From the NCBI RefSeq assembly GCF_013304825.1, contig NZ_JAAWUO010000001.1, forward strand, positions 248,001-312,000: 64,000 nt of DNA, read 5' to 3'. Both the position numbers and the translations under genes were made by a program. Shown here piece by piece: positions 35,785 through 44,592 of the stretch. Numbering within the stretch: the stretch's first letter is position 1; every line of letters begins with the position of its first letter. The notes beneath the pieces are model-generated. The model had not been told where the DNA came from. It was given only the letters and a program-made list of their open reading frames with translations, and ran no database searches. This stretch comes from Blautia schinkii. GTDB taxonomy: Bacteria > Bacillota > Clostridia > Lachnospirales > Lachnospiraceae.

Positions 35785-36660
35785 ATGGTAAACGAGTTTG
35801 AAATCAAAAAACAGCTTTGTGACATCGGTAAAAGAATCTACAACCGTAACATGGTTGCAGCAAATGACGGAAACTTTTCTGTTAAGATCGCAGAGAACGA
35901 GTATCTTTGCACACCAACAGGTGTATCTAAAGGTTTCATGACACCAGAGTTCATCTGTAAAGTAGATGGCAAGGGTAATGTAATCCAGGCTAACCCGGGA
36001 TTCAAACCATCATCTGAGATCAAGATGCACATGAGAGTATATGAGAAGAGACCGGACGTAGGATCTGTTGTACATGCTCATCCGATCTATGCAACATCTT
36101 TCGCAATCGCAGGAATTCCGCTTACACAGCCGATCATGCCAGAGGCAGTTATCGCTCTTGGATGTGTTCCGATCGCTGAGTACGGTACACCTTCCACAAT
36201 GGAGATTCCGGATAACCTTGAGAAATACCTTCCATATTTCGATGCAGTACTTCTTGAGAACCACGGAGCACTTACATGGAGCACAGACCTTAACGCTGCA
36301 TACATGAAGATGGAGTCTGTAGAGTTCTACGCACAGCTTCTGTATCAGACAAAACTTCTTGGTGGCCCGAAGGAATTCGACAAAGAGAACATCGAGAAAC
36401 TGTACGCTATCCGTCGTAAATTCGGTATGCCAGGTAAACATCCGGCAAGCCTTTGCCTGAACAAAGACGGAAAGAACTGCCACAACTGCGGCGGCGCATG
36501 CCACAATGATGATTACAAACAGTTCCCAGGATATCAGTATGATTTCGTTGGAAAAGACTGTGATAAAGAAGCTGCTCCAGCAGAAACACCGGCTAACAAC
36601 GATGCAGAGCTTGTAGCTCAGATCACAAAACAGGTTATGGCTCAGCTTGGCCTGAAATAA
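35785..36660 (+). CDS. fucA: class II L-fuculose-phosphate-type aldolase with encapsulation helix
   Basis: A 291-residue zinc aldolase that splits L-fuculose-1-phosphate (and possibly rhamnulose-1-phosphate) to lactaldehyde and DHAP. Zinc ligands are His97, His99 and His160 and the likely base is Glu78. The usual enzyme is about 215 residues; here a Cys-rich stretch (CLNKDGKNCHNCGGACHND, about 224-242) and a C-terminal amphipathic helix (DAELVAQITKQVMAQLGLK) are added. The helix is a typical encapsulation peptide, so the aldolase is probably inside the shell. AAGGAGG precedes the start. Confidence 0.9.
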   Translation: MVNEFEIKKQLCDIGKRIYNRNMVAANDGNFSVKIAENEYLCTPTGVSKGFMTPEFICKVDGKGNVIQANPGFKPSSEIKMHMRVYEKRPDVGSVVHAHPIYATSFAIAGIPLTQPIMPEAVIALGCVPIAEYGTPSTMEIPDNLEKYLPYFDAVLLENHGALTWSTDLNAAYMKMESVEFYAQLLYQTKLLGGPKEFDKENIEKLYAIRRKFGMPGKHPASLCLNKDGKNCHNCGGACHNDDYKQFPGYQYDFVGKDCDKEAAPAETPANNDAELVAQITKQVMAQLGLK

Positions 36661-36693
36661 TCTTTTGACGGAATAATTAAGGAGGACAATCTC

Positions 36694-38082
36694 ATGCCAA
36701 TAAGTGAGAATATGGTACAGGAAATTGTACAGGAAGTTATGGCAAAGATGCAGATTGCAGATGCTCCGGCCGGAAAACATGGCGTTTTCAAGGATATGAA
36801 TGATGCTATCGAAGCAGCCAAGAAGGCTCAGCTGGTAGTTAAGACAATGTCTATGGACCAGAGAGAAAAGATCATCACCTGCATCCGCAAGAAGATCAAA
36901 GAAAATGCGGAAGTACTGGCACGTATGGGTGTTGAGGAAACTGGTATGGGTAATGTGGGAGATAAGATCCTGAAGCATCACCTGGTAGCAGACAAGACAC
37001 CTGGAACAGAAGACATTACAACAACTGCATGGTCCGGAGACAGAGGACTGACTCTGATCGAGATGGGACCGTTTGGTGTTATCGGTGCGATCACACCATG
37101 CACTAACCCAAGTGAAACAGTTCTCTGCAACACAATGGGTATGCTGGCAGGCGGAAATACAGTAGTATTCAATCCACATCCGGCAGCAGTTAAAACTTCT
37201 ATTTACGCAATCAATCTTTTAAATGAGGCTTCCCTGGAATCAGGCGGCCCGGATAATATCGCTGTCACAGTTGAGAAACCAACCCTCGAGACAAGCAATA
37301 TTATGATGAAACATAAAGATATCCATCTGATCGCAGCAACAGGAGGTCCTGGTGTTGTGACAGCAGTTCTTTCCTCTGGTAAGAGAGGAATCGGTGCAGG
37401 AGCAGGAAACCCGCCGGCACTGGTTGATGATACTGCTGATATCCGTAAGGCAGCTCAGGATATCGTAAACGGATGTACATTCGATAACAACCTTCCATGT
37501 ATCGCAGAGAAGGAAGTTGTTGCAGTATCCTCCGTAGTTGATGAGTTAATGCACTACATGCTTACAGAAAATGACTGCTACCTTGCATCCAAGGAAGAGC
37601 AGGACAAGCTTGTTGAGACTGTACTTGCAGGCGGCAAGCTGAACCGTAAATGTGTAGGACGTGACGCGAAGACACTTCTTTCCATGATCGGAGTTCAGGC
37701 ACCGGCTAATACCCGCTGCATCATCTTCGAGGGACCGAAGGAACATCCGCTTATCACAACAGAGCTTATGATGCCGATCCTCGGAATCGTAAGAGCAAAG
37801 GATTTTGATGACGCTGTAGAGCAGGCTGTATGGCTTGAGCATGGCAATCGTCATTCCGCACATATTCATTCCAAGAATATTGATAACATTACAAAATATG
37901 CGAAAGCAATCGACACAGCGATCCTTGTAAAGAACGGTCCGTCCTATTCCGCACTTGGATTCGGTGGAGAAGGCTTCTGTACATTTACAATCGCAAGCCG
38001 TACAGGTGAGGGACTTACAAGCGCAAGCACATTCACAAAGAGAAGACGCTGCGTAATGACAGACAGCCTTTGCATTCGTTGA
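36694..38082 (+). CDS. pduP: CoA-acylating propionaldehyde dehydrogenase with encapsulation helix
   Basis: A 462-residue aldehyde dehydrogenase of the PduP/EutE type that turns propionaldehyde, CoA and NAD+ into propionyl-CoA. The catalytic Cys is residue 269 (NNLPCIAEKE). The N-terminal amphipathic helix ISENMVQEIVQEVMAKM followed by a linker is a classic encapsulation peptide. AAGGAGG lies before the start. It follows the aldolase in the same operon. Confidence 0.92.
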   Translation: MPISENMVQEIVQEVMAKMQIADAPAGKHGVFKDMNDAIEAAKKAQLVVKTMSMDQREKIITCIRKKIKENAEVLARMGVEETGMGNVGDKILKHHLVADKTPGTEDITTTAWSGDRGLTLIEMGPFGVIGAITPCTNPSETVLCNTMGMLAGGNTVVFNPHPAAVKTSIYAINLLNEASLESGGPDNIAVTVEKPTLETSNIMMKHKDIHLIAATGGPGVVTAVLSSGKRGIGAGAGNPPALVDDTADIRKAAQDIVNGCTFDNNLPCIAEKEVVAVSSVVDELMHYMLTENDCYLASKEEQDKLVETVLAGGKLNRKCVGRDAKTLLSMIGVQAPANTRCIIFEGPKEHPLITTELMMPILGIVRAKDFDDAVEQAVWLEHGNRHSAHIHSKNIDNITKYAKAIDTAILVKNGPSYSALGFGGEGFCTFTIASRTGEGLTSASTFTKRRRCVMTDSLCIR

Positions 38083-38100
38083 TCAGGAGGAACATAAATC

Positions 38101-39330
38101 ATGGATATGAACAATGTAAATATCGAAGAAATCGTTAAACAGGTTCTCTCCGGCATGACAGGAAACGCTCCTGCAGCAGCTGCTGCAAGCACTCCGGCTG
38201 CTCCGGCAGGAAATACAATTCCTAAAAAAGCAAGAGTGGCAATGATGACAGAGAAGAAACATTTTGAGCTTCAGGAGTATGATCTTCCGGAAGTTGGTGA
38301 CGACGACATCCTTGTTAAGGTTGAGGGATGCGGTGTCTGCGGAACAGATGCTCATGAGTACAAAAATGATCCGTTTGGTCTTATTCCGGTAGTTCTCGGA
38401 CATGAGGGAACCGGCGAGATCGTAAAAATGGGTAAAAACGTTAAGGTTGATACAGCTGGCAAACCGGTTAAAGTCGGAGATAAGATCGTTACATGTATGA
38501 TCTTCAAAGATGATCCGGAAATCACAATGTTCGACCTCAACAAGAAAAACGTAGGCGGCGCTGACGTATACGGACTTCTTCCGGACGATGATGTTAAATT
38601 CAACGGATGGTTCGCTGATTACATCTTCATCAGAGGCGGAAGCTTCGGTTCCACATTCTTCAATGTAAGTGATCTGGATCTTGATTCCCGTATCCTCATC
38701 GAGCCATGTGCAGTACTTGTACATGCAGTAGAGAGAGCAAAAACAACGGGAATCCTGAAATTCAACAGCAGAGTTGTTGTTCAGGGCTGCGGACCGATCG
38801 GTCTGATCTGTATCGCCGTTCTTCATACAATGGGTGTTCACAACATCTGTGCAGTAGACGGAAACGAGCAGCGTCTTGAATTCGCCAAGAGAATGGGCGC
38901 AACTACAACTGTAAACTTTATGAACTTCAAGGGTGTTGAGGCACTTACTGAGGCTGTGAAAGAGGCTCAGGGCGGACATCTTGCAGATTTCGCTTTCCAG
39001 TGCACTGGAAATCCTCATGCTCATTCCAATATCTACAAATTCATCCGCAACGGCGGCGGCCTCTGCGAGCTTGGATTCTTCATCAACGGTGGAGATGCAA
39101 CCATCAACCCGCATTTCGACCTCTGCTCCAAAGAGATCAACCTTGTTGGTTCCTGGGTATACAACCTCAGAGATTATGCAACAACATTTGATTTCCTTAA
39201 GAGAGCAAAAGCAATCGGACTTCCAATGTCTGAGCTGATCACTGACAAGTATCCGCTGGAAGAGATCAACGAGGCACTTGAGAAGAACCTGTCAATGACA
39301 GGTCTTAAGATTGCGGTTGTTAACAAATAA
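38101..39330 (+). CDS. zinc-dependent alcohol dehydrogenase with encapsulation helix
   Basis: A 409-residue MDR-family dehydrogenase of the threonine/sorbitol dehydrogenase type. Zinc-binding residues are in GCGVCGTDAHEY and LGHEGTGE, and the Rossmann motif is VVVQGCGPIGLICIAV. The N-terminal helix NNVNIEEIVKQVLSGM followed by an Ala/Pro linker is an encapsulation peptide. A likely role is lactaldehyde-to-propanediol reduction or NADH recycling inside the shell; which one cannot be told from sequence. Confidence 0.85.
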   Translation: MDMNNVNIEEIVKQVLSGMTGNAPAAAAASTPAAPAGNTIPKKARVAMMTEKKHFELQEYDLPEVGDDDILVKVEGCGVCGTDAHEYKNDPFGLIPVVLGHEGTGEIVKMGKNVKVDTAGKPVKVGDKIVTCMIFKDDPEITMFDLNKKNVGGADVYGLLPDDDVKFNGWFADYIFIRGGSFGSTFFNVSDLDLDSRILIEPCAVLVHAVERAKTTGILKFNSRVVVQGCGPIGLICIAVLHTMGVHNICAVDGNEQRLEFAKRMGATTTVNFMNFKGVEALTEAVKEAQGGHLADFAFQCTGNPHAHSNIYKFIRNGGGLCELGFFINGGDATINPHFDLCSKEINLVGSWVYNLRDYATTFDFLKRAKAIGLPMSELITDKYPLEEINEALEKNLSMTGLKIAVVNK

Positions 39331-39354
39331 CCTTAACGGGAAAGGAGAAGCAAC

Positions 39355-39669
39355 ATGGCAGAAGCTGTAGGAATTCTGGAGGTCTTCGGACTTGCGACAG
39401 CCTTTGTGGCAGCTGACGCCGGGTGCAAGGCTGCAAATGTCCACCTGGAGGTATTCGATAAGAATAAACCGGCGAATGCGGACAGCCTGCCAGTACCGCT
39501 TCTTGTCTGCATCAAGTACCGCGGAAGCGTGTCAGATGTCACGGCAGCGGTAGAAGCCGGCATGAAGGTCGCAGAGAGCATGACAGGTGTGGTACAGCAT
39601 TACATAATCCCCAACCCGGAACCAGGTACACAGAAAATGCTGAAGATCAGCGCCCTGGATAAAGATTAA
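39355..39669 (+). CDS. BMC-H shell protein with an unusual pore-region insertion
   Basis: A 104-residue single BMC-domain protein that forms hexameric shell tiles. The first helix and strand (AVGILEVFGLATAFVAADAG) are standard. The segment leading to the pore has an extra DKNKPANADS-type loop and a Cys at residue 50 (LLVCIKYRGS), unlike the plain KIGSG pore of the next genes. This suggests a special pore, perhaps for redox or a larger substrate; some glycyl-radical shell proteins are known to bind an Fe-S cluster at the pore, but I cannot assign that here. Confidence 0.88.
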   Translation: MAEAVGILEVFGLATAFVAADAGCKAANVHLEVFDKNKPANADSLPVPLLVCIKYRGSVSDVTAAVEAGMKVAESMTGVVQHYIIPNPEPGTQKMLKISALDKD

Positions 39670-39755
39670 GAGGATTTCGGAACTTAACTTTACAAAAGTT
39701 GCGGAATCATATATGATAAAAAAGTAACGAATGTAAGATTCAGGAGGATAGAATC

Positions 39756-40031
39756 ATGGCACAGGAAGCATTAGGAATGGTTGAGACAAGAGGCCTCACA
39801 GCTGCAATCGAAGCAGCAGATGCAATGACAAAAGCAGCAGAGGTTGCTCTGGTAGGAACAGAGAAGATCGGTTCCGGTCTTGTAACTGTTATGGTTCGTG
39901 GAGACGTAGGCGCTGTAAAAGCAGCAGTAGAGAGCGGAAGCGCAGCAGCATCCAGACTTGGAGAGCTCGTAGCTACACACGTGATCCCGAGACCTCATAC
40001 AGATGTTGAGAAAATTCTTCCGAAGCTTTAA
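39756..40031 (+). CDS. BMC-H major shell protein 1 (PduA/EutM-like)
   Basis: A 91-residue canonical shell hexamer subunit with [20 protein letters not shown] and the pore loop TEKIGSG. It is nearly the same as the protein encoded at 40489 and is likely a bulk facet tile. AGGAGG precedes the start. The gene is separated from the previous one by 86 bases without a clear promoter. Confidence 0.92.
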   Translation: MAQEALGMVETRGLTAAIEAADAMTKAAEVALVGTEKIGSGLVTVMVRGDVGAVKAAVESGSAAASRLGELVATHVIPRPHTDVEKILPKL

Positions 40032-40074
40032 TTCAGGCTTTGAAAGAAAGAGAAATTAATTAAGGAGTTCGCTC

Positions 40075-40413
40075 ATGGGAAAATCATATGGATTTATAGA
40101 AATCACAGGTGTCGTTGCGGCTATTAATGCCCTGGATATCATGTGCAAAACGGCAGACGTTGAGCTGGCGTCATGGGAGCGTAAGCTGGGCGGACGACTG
40201 GTGACTCTGATCGTACAAGGTGATGTATCAGCAGTTACAGCAGCTGTAAATGCAGCAGTAGAGCAGGCCATTAAGAAACCTGCCAGTTACGCGGTAATTG
40301 CTAATCCTCACGAGGAGATCGTCAAACTGGTTGAGCTGAGTGCGAGCCGGTGGAAGAAGAAACAGGAGAAACCGGAAGAACCGCAGGAAAGCAAAAAGGG
40401 CAGTAAGAAATAA
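40075..40413 (+). CDS. BMC-H shell protein with basic C-terminal tail
   Basis: A 112-residue BMC-H protein that starts GKSYGFIEITGVVAAINALD and has the pore segment ERKLGGRLVTLIVQGD. After the domain it adds a Lys/Glu-rich tail (KKKQEKPEEPQESKKG, about 93-112). It differs from its neighbours in helix 1 and pore and is probably a minor tile. The tail may contact cargo or nucleic acid; that is inference. AAGGAG precedes the start. Confidence 0.88.
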   Translation: MGKSYGFIEITGVVAAINALDIMCKTADVELASWERKLGGRLVTLIVQGDVSAVTAAVNAAVEQAIKKPASYAVIANPHEEIVKLVELSASRWKKKQEKPEEPQESKKGSKK

Positions 40414-40488
40414 ACTGCAGACCAGATAAGTCAGAAGTAAACAAAACAAATATACAATGCATTAGCAATCCATAAGGAGGATATGATC

Positions 40489-40767
40489 ATGACACAGGAA
40501 GCATTAGGAATGGTTGAGACAAGAGGACTTACAGCAGCTATCGAGGCAGCTGACCAGATGTGTAAAGCAGCTAACGTTGCACTGGTAGGAACAGAGAAGA
40601 TCGGTTCCGGTCTCGTAACAGTTATGGTTCGTGGAGATGTAGGAGCAGTTAAATCTGCAGTAGAGAGCGGAAGCGCAGCAGCATCCAGACTTGGAGAGCT
40701 TGTAGCTACACATGTAATCCCGAGACCTCATACAGACGTTGAGAAAATCCTTCCGGTTCTTAAATAA
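40489..40767 (+). CDS. BMC-H major shell protein 2 (PduA/EutM-like)
   Basis: A 92-residue shell protein, near-identical to the 39756 product; the main changes are in helix 1 (DQMCKAANV in place of DAMTKAAEV) and near the C-terminus. Two ATGs lie at 40483 and 40489. AAGGAGG at 40474-40480 is 8 bases from the second and only 2 from the first, so 40489 is preferred. DNA identity of the two genes is high, so they reflect a recent duplication or gene conversion. Confidence 0.92.
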   Translation: MTQEALGMVETRGLTAAIEAADQMCKAANVALVGTEKIGSGLVTVMVRGDVGAVKSAVESGSAAASRLGELVATHVIPRPHTDVEKILPVLK

Positions 40768-40787
40768 TCTAACTGATCAGTTCCAAG

Positions 40788-40832
40788 ACGCACCGGCCTG
40801 AGGGCCATTAAGGCTTCGAGCCGGTGCGTTTT
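40788..40832 (+). terminator. hairpin between shell genes and pduL
   Basis: ACGCACCGGC at 40788-40797 pairs perfectly with GCCGGTGCGT at 40820-40829, then TTTT-like bases. It may end part of the transcripts or protect the shell mRNA 3' end, so that downstream genes are made at lower level. Confidence 0.75.
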
Positions 40833-40874
40833 GAGTTAAGTTCAGTATGAAACCGAAAGAAAGCAGGTGTACTC

Positions 40875-41519
40875 TTGGAAACGAATAATATTGAAATGAT
40901 CACAAAAATGGTGATCGATGCGATCAACAAAAACGAAGACAAGGGCAATGGTTTCGTTGTTCCTATCGGAGTTTCCGCAAGACATATTCACCTGACACAG
41001 GAGCATGTGGAGGCATTGTTCGGAGAAGGCTATCAGCTCACAAAGAAAAAAGATCTGATGGGCGGACAGTTTGCATCCAACGAAACAGTTACCATTGTGG
41101 GACTGAAGCTCCGTGCGATCGAGAATGTAAGAATCCTCGGACCTGTCCGCAGTAAATCACAGGTTGAGGTTTCCGCAACAGATGCGATCAAGCTGGGAAT
41201 GAAGGTTCCGGTACGTATGTCCGGTGATCTTGCAGGAAGTGCACCGATCGCCATCGTCGGACCGAAAGGTGCCATTTATCTGAAAGAGGGATGTATTGTG
41301 GCTATGCGTCACATCCACATGGCTCCGAAGGATGCCCAGGCTGCGGGTGTACATGATGGTGATGTTGTTTCCGTCAAAGCTGACAATGAGCGCGGAACGA
41401 TCTTTAATCAGGTTAAGATCCGTGTTGATGACAGCTTTACACTGGAAATGCATATTGATACAGATGAAGCAAATGCAGCAAGAATTGCCACAGGCAATAC
41501 AGTTACCATAATCAAATAA
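40875..41519 (+). CDS. pduL: PduL phosphotransacylase with encapsulation helix
   Basis: A 214-residue zinc phosphotransacylase that makes propionyl-phosphate from propionyl-CoA and recycles CoA inside the shell. Key segments are VSARHIHLTQEHVEALFG, KKKDLMGGQFASNETV and MRHIHMAPKDAQ, which supply the zinc-binding histidines. The N-terminal helix NNIEMITKMVIDAINKN is an encapsulation peptide. The start codon is TTG, with AGGTG 8 bases upstream; no in-frame ATG gives a complete protein. The hairpin before it may lower its expression. Confidence 0.92.
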   Translation: METNNIEMITKMVIDAINKNEDKGNGFVVPIGVSARHIHLTQEHVEALFGEGYQLTKKKDLMGGQFASNETVTIVGLKLRAIENVRILGPVRSKSQVEVSATDAIKLGMKVPVRMSGDLAGSAPIAIVGPKGAIYLKEGCIVAMRHIHMAPKDAQAAGVHDGDVVSVKADNERGTIFNQVKIRVDDSFTLEMHIDTDEANAARIATGNTVTIIK

Positions 41520-41532
41520 TATTCCTCCTTCG

Positions 41533-41555
41533 GGGATGCCGCTTAATGGCATCCC
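41533..41555 (+). promoter_or_regulatory. intercistronic hairpin before the BMC-P gene
   Basis: GGGATGCC at 41533-41540 pairs with GGCATCCC at 41548-41555. No T-run follows, so it looks like an mRNA stability or processing element rather than a terminator. Confidence 0.55.
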
Positions 41556-41589
41556 TAATAGAGGATATAGAGAAAAAACGGAGGCTCAT

Positions 41590-41856
41590 ATGATCGTAGG
41601 CAAAGTAGTTGGAAGTATTGTTTCCACACGAAAAAGTGAAAAACTGATAGGAAATAAATTCATGATCGTGGAGCCGGTGCATCATATGAAAGCCGAGCAC
41701 AGCCAGATTGTTGCCATCGATATCATCGGTGCAGGAATCGGCGAATATGTATTGGTGGCACAAGGAAGCGCAGCAAGAATTGGCTGCGGCGTAGAAACAG
41801 CACCGGTAGATGCCGCAATCGTCGGAATCGTAGATGACGGTGCAGGATTGGAGTAA
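41590..41856 (+). CDS. BMC-P pentameric vertex protein (EutN/PduN-like)
   Basis: An 88-residue vertex protein starting MIVGKVVGSIVSTRKSEKL and with the IVAIDIIGAGIGEYVLVAQGSAAR segment of the EutN/CcmL family, which closes the shell corners. A CGGAGG site at 41579-41584 fixes the start at 41590; the in-frame ATG at 41536 is inside the hairpin. The next gene begins 4 bases after its stop. Confidence 0.93.
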   Translation: MIVGKVVGSIVSTRKSEKLIGNKFMIVEPVHHMKAEHSQIVAIDIIGAGIGEYVLVAQGSAARIGCGVETAPVDAAIVGIVDDGAGLE

Positions 41857-41860
41857 CGCC

Positions 41861-43189
41861 ATGGATATCAAAGAATTACAGAAAATTATGCAGGAGAATG
41901 GTGTTGTCGGAGCAGGTGGAGCAGGTTTCCCTACATACATGAAGCTGACAGACAAAGCTGAAATCATTCTCATGAACTGTGCAGAGTGCGAACCATTACT
42001 GAAACTTCACAGACAGTTGTTGGAGAAGCACGCATACGAGATCATGAAAACATTCGATATGGTTGCGGAGACAGTAGGAGCTTCCCAGGCCATTATCGGA
42101 ATCAAAAAATCTTATGTACAGACGATCAATGCTTTAAATCAGCATATTGAAGAATTCCCAAGGGTTAAGATCCATCTTCTGGATGAGGTTTATCCGATGG
42201 GTGATGAGGTTGTTCTTATTTATGAAGCAACCGGACGTGTGGTACGGCCAGGAGGACTGCCGATCGAGCAGGGAGTAGCCGTATTCAATGTAGAGACTCT
42301 CTACAATGTATACCGCGCGGTAGAAGAACACAAACCGGTAATAAGCAAATATGTTTCCGTTGTTGCTGAGGTCGAGAATCCTGTTACAGTGAAAGTTCCC
42401 CTGGGATGTACACTGGAAGAGGTTGTTGCCCAGGCAGGCGGTACAACTGTAAAGGATCCTGTATATTTCGTTGGCGGCCCGATGATGGGACGTATCGGAA
42501 ACGGTTCCGACCCGGTTACAAAAACAACGAACGCAATCCTGGTTCTTCCAAAGGACCATGTTATTGTTATGAAGAAGCAGCGGACTTCTTCTATAGATCT
42601 GAAGAGAGCAGCATCTATCTGCTGTCACTGCCATACATGTACGGATCTTTGCCCGAGACATAATCTGGGACACCCGATCGATCCGGCAATGTTCATGATG
42701 GCAGCATCCAACCAGGATTTCAGAAATGTAAATCCTTATATCAATTCTGCATTCTGCAGCTCCTGTGGTGTCTGCGAGATGTATGCGTGTCCGCAGAGCC
42801 TGGCTCCGAGAACACTGCTTGCAGATATGAAAGGCGGACTTCGTAAGGCCGGAATCAGACCACCTCAGGGTGTTCAGCCGAAGCCGGTACAGGAGTCAAG
42901 AGAATACCGCAAGGTTCCTGAAGAGCGCCTGATGGCACGTCTGGGACTTACCAGATATGACAAGGATGCACCACTTCAGGAAGAACTTGTAAACGTATCA
43001 AAGGTAAAGGTTCTCTTAAGCCAGCATATCGGTGCACCGGCACAGGCAATCGTAAATGTAGGCGATATGGTAACAGAAGGACAGATGATCGCACAGCCTG
43101 CACAGGGATTAAGTGTCGGAATTCATGCAACCATCAGCGGTAAGGTTACAGAAGTGACAGACCGCCATGTTGTAATTGCAAGAAATTAG
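41861..43189 (+). CDS. pduS: PduS/RnfC-like Fe-S flavoprotein
   Basis: A 442-residue protein of the PduS/RnfC family, thought to move electrons or reduce cobalamin at the shell. The N-terminal GVVGAGGAGFPTYMKL is the flavin/NADH-binding Gly-rich motif. An SLBB segment follows (about 170-230), then two [4Fe-4S] motifs, CCHCHTCTDLCPRH (about 255-268) and CSSCGVCEMYACPQ, and a biotinyl-like C-terminal lobe. In a B12-independent locus its likely role is NADH or ferredoxin recycling rather than B12 reduction; that is inference. Confidence 0.9.
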   Translation: MDIKELQKIMQENGVVGAGGAGFPTYMKLTDKAEIILMNCAECEPLLKLHRQLLEKHAYEIMKTFDMVAETVGASQAIIGIKKSYVQTINALNQHIEEFPRVKIHLLDEVYPMGDEVVLIYEATGRVVRPGGLPIEQGVAVFNVETLYNVYRAVEEHKPVISKYVSVVAEVENPVTVKVPLGCTLEEVVAQAGGTTVKDPVYFVGGPMMGRIGNGSDPVTKTTNAILVLPKDHVIVMKKQRTSSIDLKRAASICCHCHTCTDLCPRHNLGHPIDPAMFMMAASNQDFRNVNPYINSAFCSSCGVCEMYACPQSLAPRTLLADMKGGLRKAGIRPPQGVQPKPVQESREYRKVPEERLMARLGLTRYDKDAPLQEELVNVSKVKVLLSQHIGAPAQAIVNVGDMVTEGQMIAQPAQGLSVGIHATISGKVTEVTDRHVVIARN

Positions 43190-43205
43190 AAAGGACGTGC
43201 ACAAA

Positions 43206-43754
43206 ATGAGTAGAGCAATCGGAATGATTGAGTTTAAAACCACACCAGCTGGTATCACTGCAGCAGATGCCATGGTTAAGACATCTGAAGTAGAGATCGT
43301 GGAGGCGCAGACAGTATGTCCGGGAAAATATATTGCAATTATCACCGGAGATTTAAGCGCAGTGAAAGCTGCTGTAGACACAGCTGTAACAACATACGAG
43401 GACAAATGCATTGACAGCTTTGTACTGGGCAATCCGCATGAGTCCATTTTCCCAGCGATCTACGGAACCACACAGGTTGAGGAGATCAGTGCCCTGGGAA
43501 TTCTTGAGACCTATGATGCAGCATCTATTATTGAAGCAGCAGATCAGGCAGCTAAGACAGCTATCGTTGATCTGATCGAGCTTCGTATCGCCAAGGGTAT
43601 GTGCGGTAAATCCTACATGCTTCTTACAGGCGAGGTTTCTGCAGTAGAGGCTTCTATCGAAAGAGCAAAAGAGCTGGTAGCTGAGAAAGGAATGTACATG
43701 GATTCCTCAGTGATCGCTCATCCGGACAAGAGAATGATCGATACGATCCTTTAA
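43206..43754 (+). CDS. pduT: PduT-like tandem BMC shell protein with Fe-S pore Cys38
   Basis: A 182-residue protein with two fused BMC domains (about 3-85 and 95-180), forming trimers. Residue 38 is Cys in the segment VCPGKY, the same place and motif as the Cys that holds a [4Fe-4S] cluster at the pore of PduT. It may pass electrons across the shell, together with PduS, which ends 16 bases before it. An AAAGGA site supports the ATG at 43206; the upstream ATG at 43176 overlaps pduS and lacks one. Confidence 0.9.
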   Translation: MSRAIGMIEFKTTPAGITAADAMVKTSEVEIVEAQTVCPGKYIAIITGDLSAVKAAVDTAVTTYEDKCIDSFVLGNPHESIFPAIYGTTQVEEISALGILETYDAASIIEAADQAAKTAIVDLIELRIAKGMCGKSYMLLTGEVSAVEASIERAKELVAEKGMYMDSSVIAHPDKRMIDTIL

Positions 43755-43772
43755 TATTGTTTTTTATATCTG

Positions 43773-43799
43773 AGGGATATCCTTTTGAAGGATATCCCT
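43773..43799 (+). promoter_or_regulatory. perfect 11-bp hairpin before the DeoR gene
   Basis: AGGGATATCCT at 43773-43783 pairs with AGGATATCCCT at 43789-43799. It has no T-run after it and lies 28 bases before the regulator gene. It may be a mRNA-processing element or an operator for the regulator itself. Confidence 0.55.
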
Positions 43800-43827
43800 G
43801 CAATGACATCTGAAAAGGAGGCATCTT

Positions 43828-44592
43828 ATGCTAGCGTTAGAGAGAAGAAATCTGATTCTCGAGAAATTACAGGAAGAGAAAAGGGTTGTTGTAAGTGAAC
43901 TAAGCCAGCTTTACAGTGTCTCAGAAGAAACAATCCGCCGTGATCTGGACAAGCTGGAAAAAGAGGGACTTGCCACAAAGAGTTATGGCGGTGCGGTGAT
44001 CAACGAAGATGTCGGTATTGATTTACCATTTAATATTCGTAAAAACCAGAATGTACAGGGAAAGCAGAAGATGGCAGAGATTGCTGCTTCCATGGTGAAT
44101 GACGGAGATCATATTTTTCTGGATGCCAGCACAACTGCAGTTTTTGTAGCCAAGGCACTGAAAGAAAAAGAACGTCTCACAGTTGTTACCAATTCAATGG
44201 AAATCCTCCTGGAGCTCTCTGATGTATCCGGATGGAATATTATTTCAACCGGTGGAGTGATGAAGGAGGGATATCTTGCATTTCTTGGTGCCAGAACCGA
44301 GGAAGTGATCCGCTCTTACTATGTGGACAAGGTTATTTTTTCCTGTAAGGCATTAAATGAAGATATGGGGATCATGGAATCCAAAGAAGCTTTTGGAACA
44401 ACAAAAAAAGCCATGATCAATTCCGGAAAAATGCGTATTCTGGTGGTAGACAGCACGAAATTTGATCAGACCGCTTTTTCCGTGGCAGGACAGTTGCGGG
44501 ATATCGAGATGGTTATTACAGACAAAAAACCATCTGAAAAATGGCTGAAGCATTTCAGCGATCATAAGATCGAATGCATCTACCCGAAATAG
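43828..44592 (+). CDS. DeoR-family transcription regulator
   Basis: A 254-residue sugar-responsive regulator. The N-terminal winged helix-turn-helix (about 5-58) has VSELSQLYSVSEETIRRDLDKLE, the DeoR recognition segment, and the C-terminal DeoRC sensor has IFLDASTTAVFVAKAL and VTNSMEIL, which bind a sugar phosphate. Its place inside the microcompartment locus makes it the best candidate for controlling it, perhaps through the A/C-rich tracts before the two promoters. AAAGGAGG precedes the start. Confidence 0.88.
   Translation: MLALERRNLILEKLQEEKRVVVSELSQLYSVSEETIRRDLDKLEKEGLATKSYGGAVINEDVGIDLPFNIRKNQNVQGKQKMAEIAASMVNDGDHIFLDASTTAVFVAKALKEKERLTVVTNSMEILLELSDVSGWNIISTGGVMKEGYLAFLGARTEEVIRSYYVDKVIFSCKALNEDMGIMESKEAFGTTKKAMINSGKMRILVVDSTKFDQTAFSVAGQLRDIEMVITDKKPSEKWLKHFSDHKIECIYPK

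Noticed and set aside
36010-37179. Long minus-strand open frame in the microcompartment locus
   Set aside because: It is a shadow of the aldolase and PduP genes with no family match or ribosome binding site.
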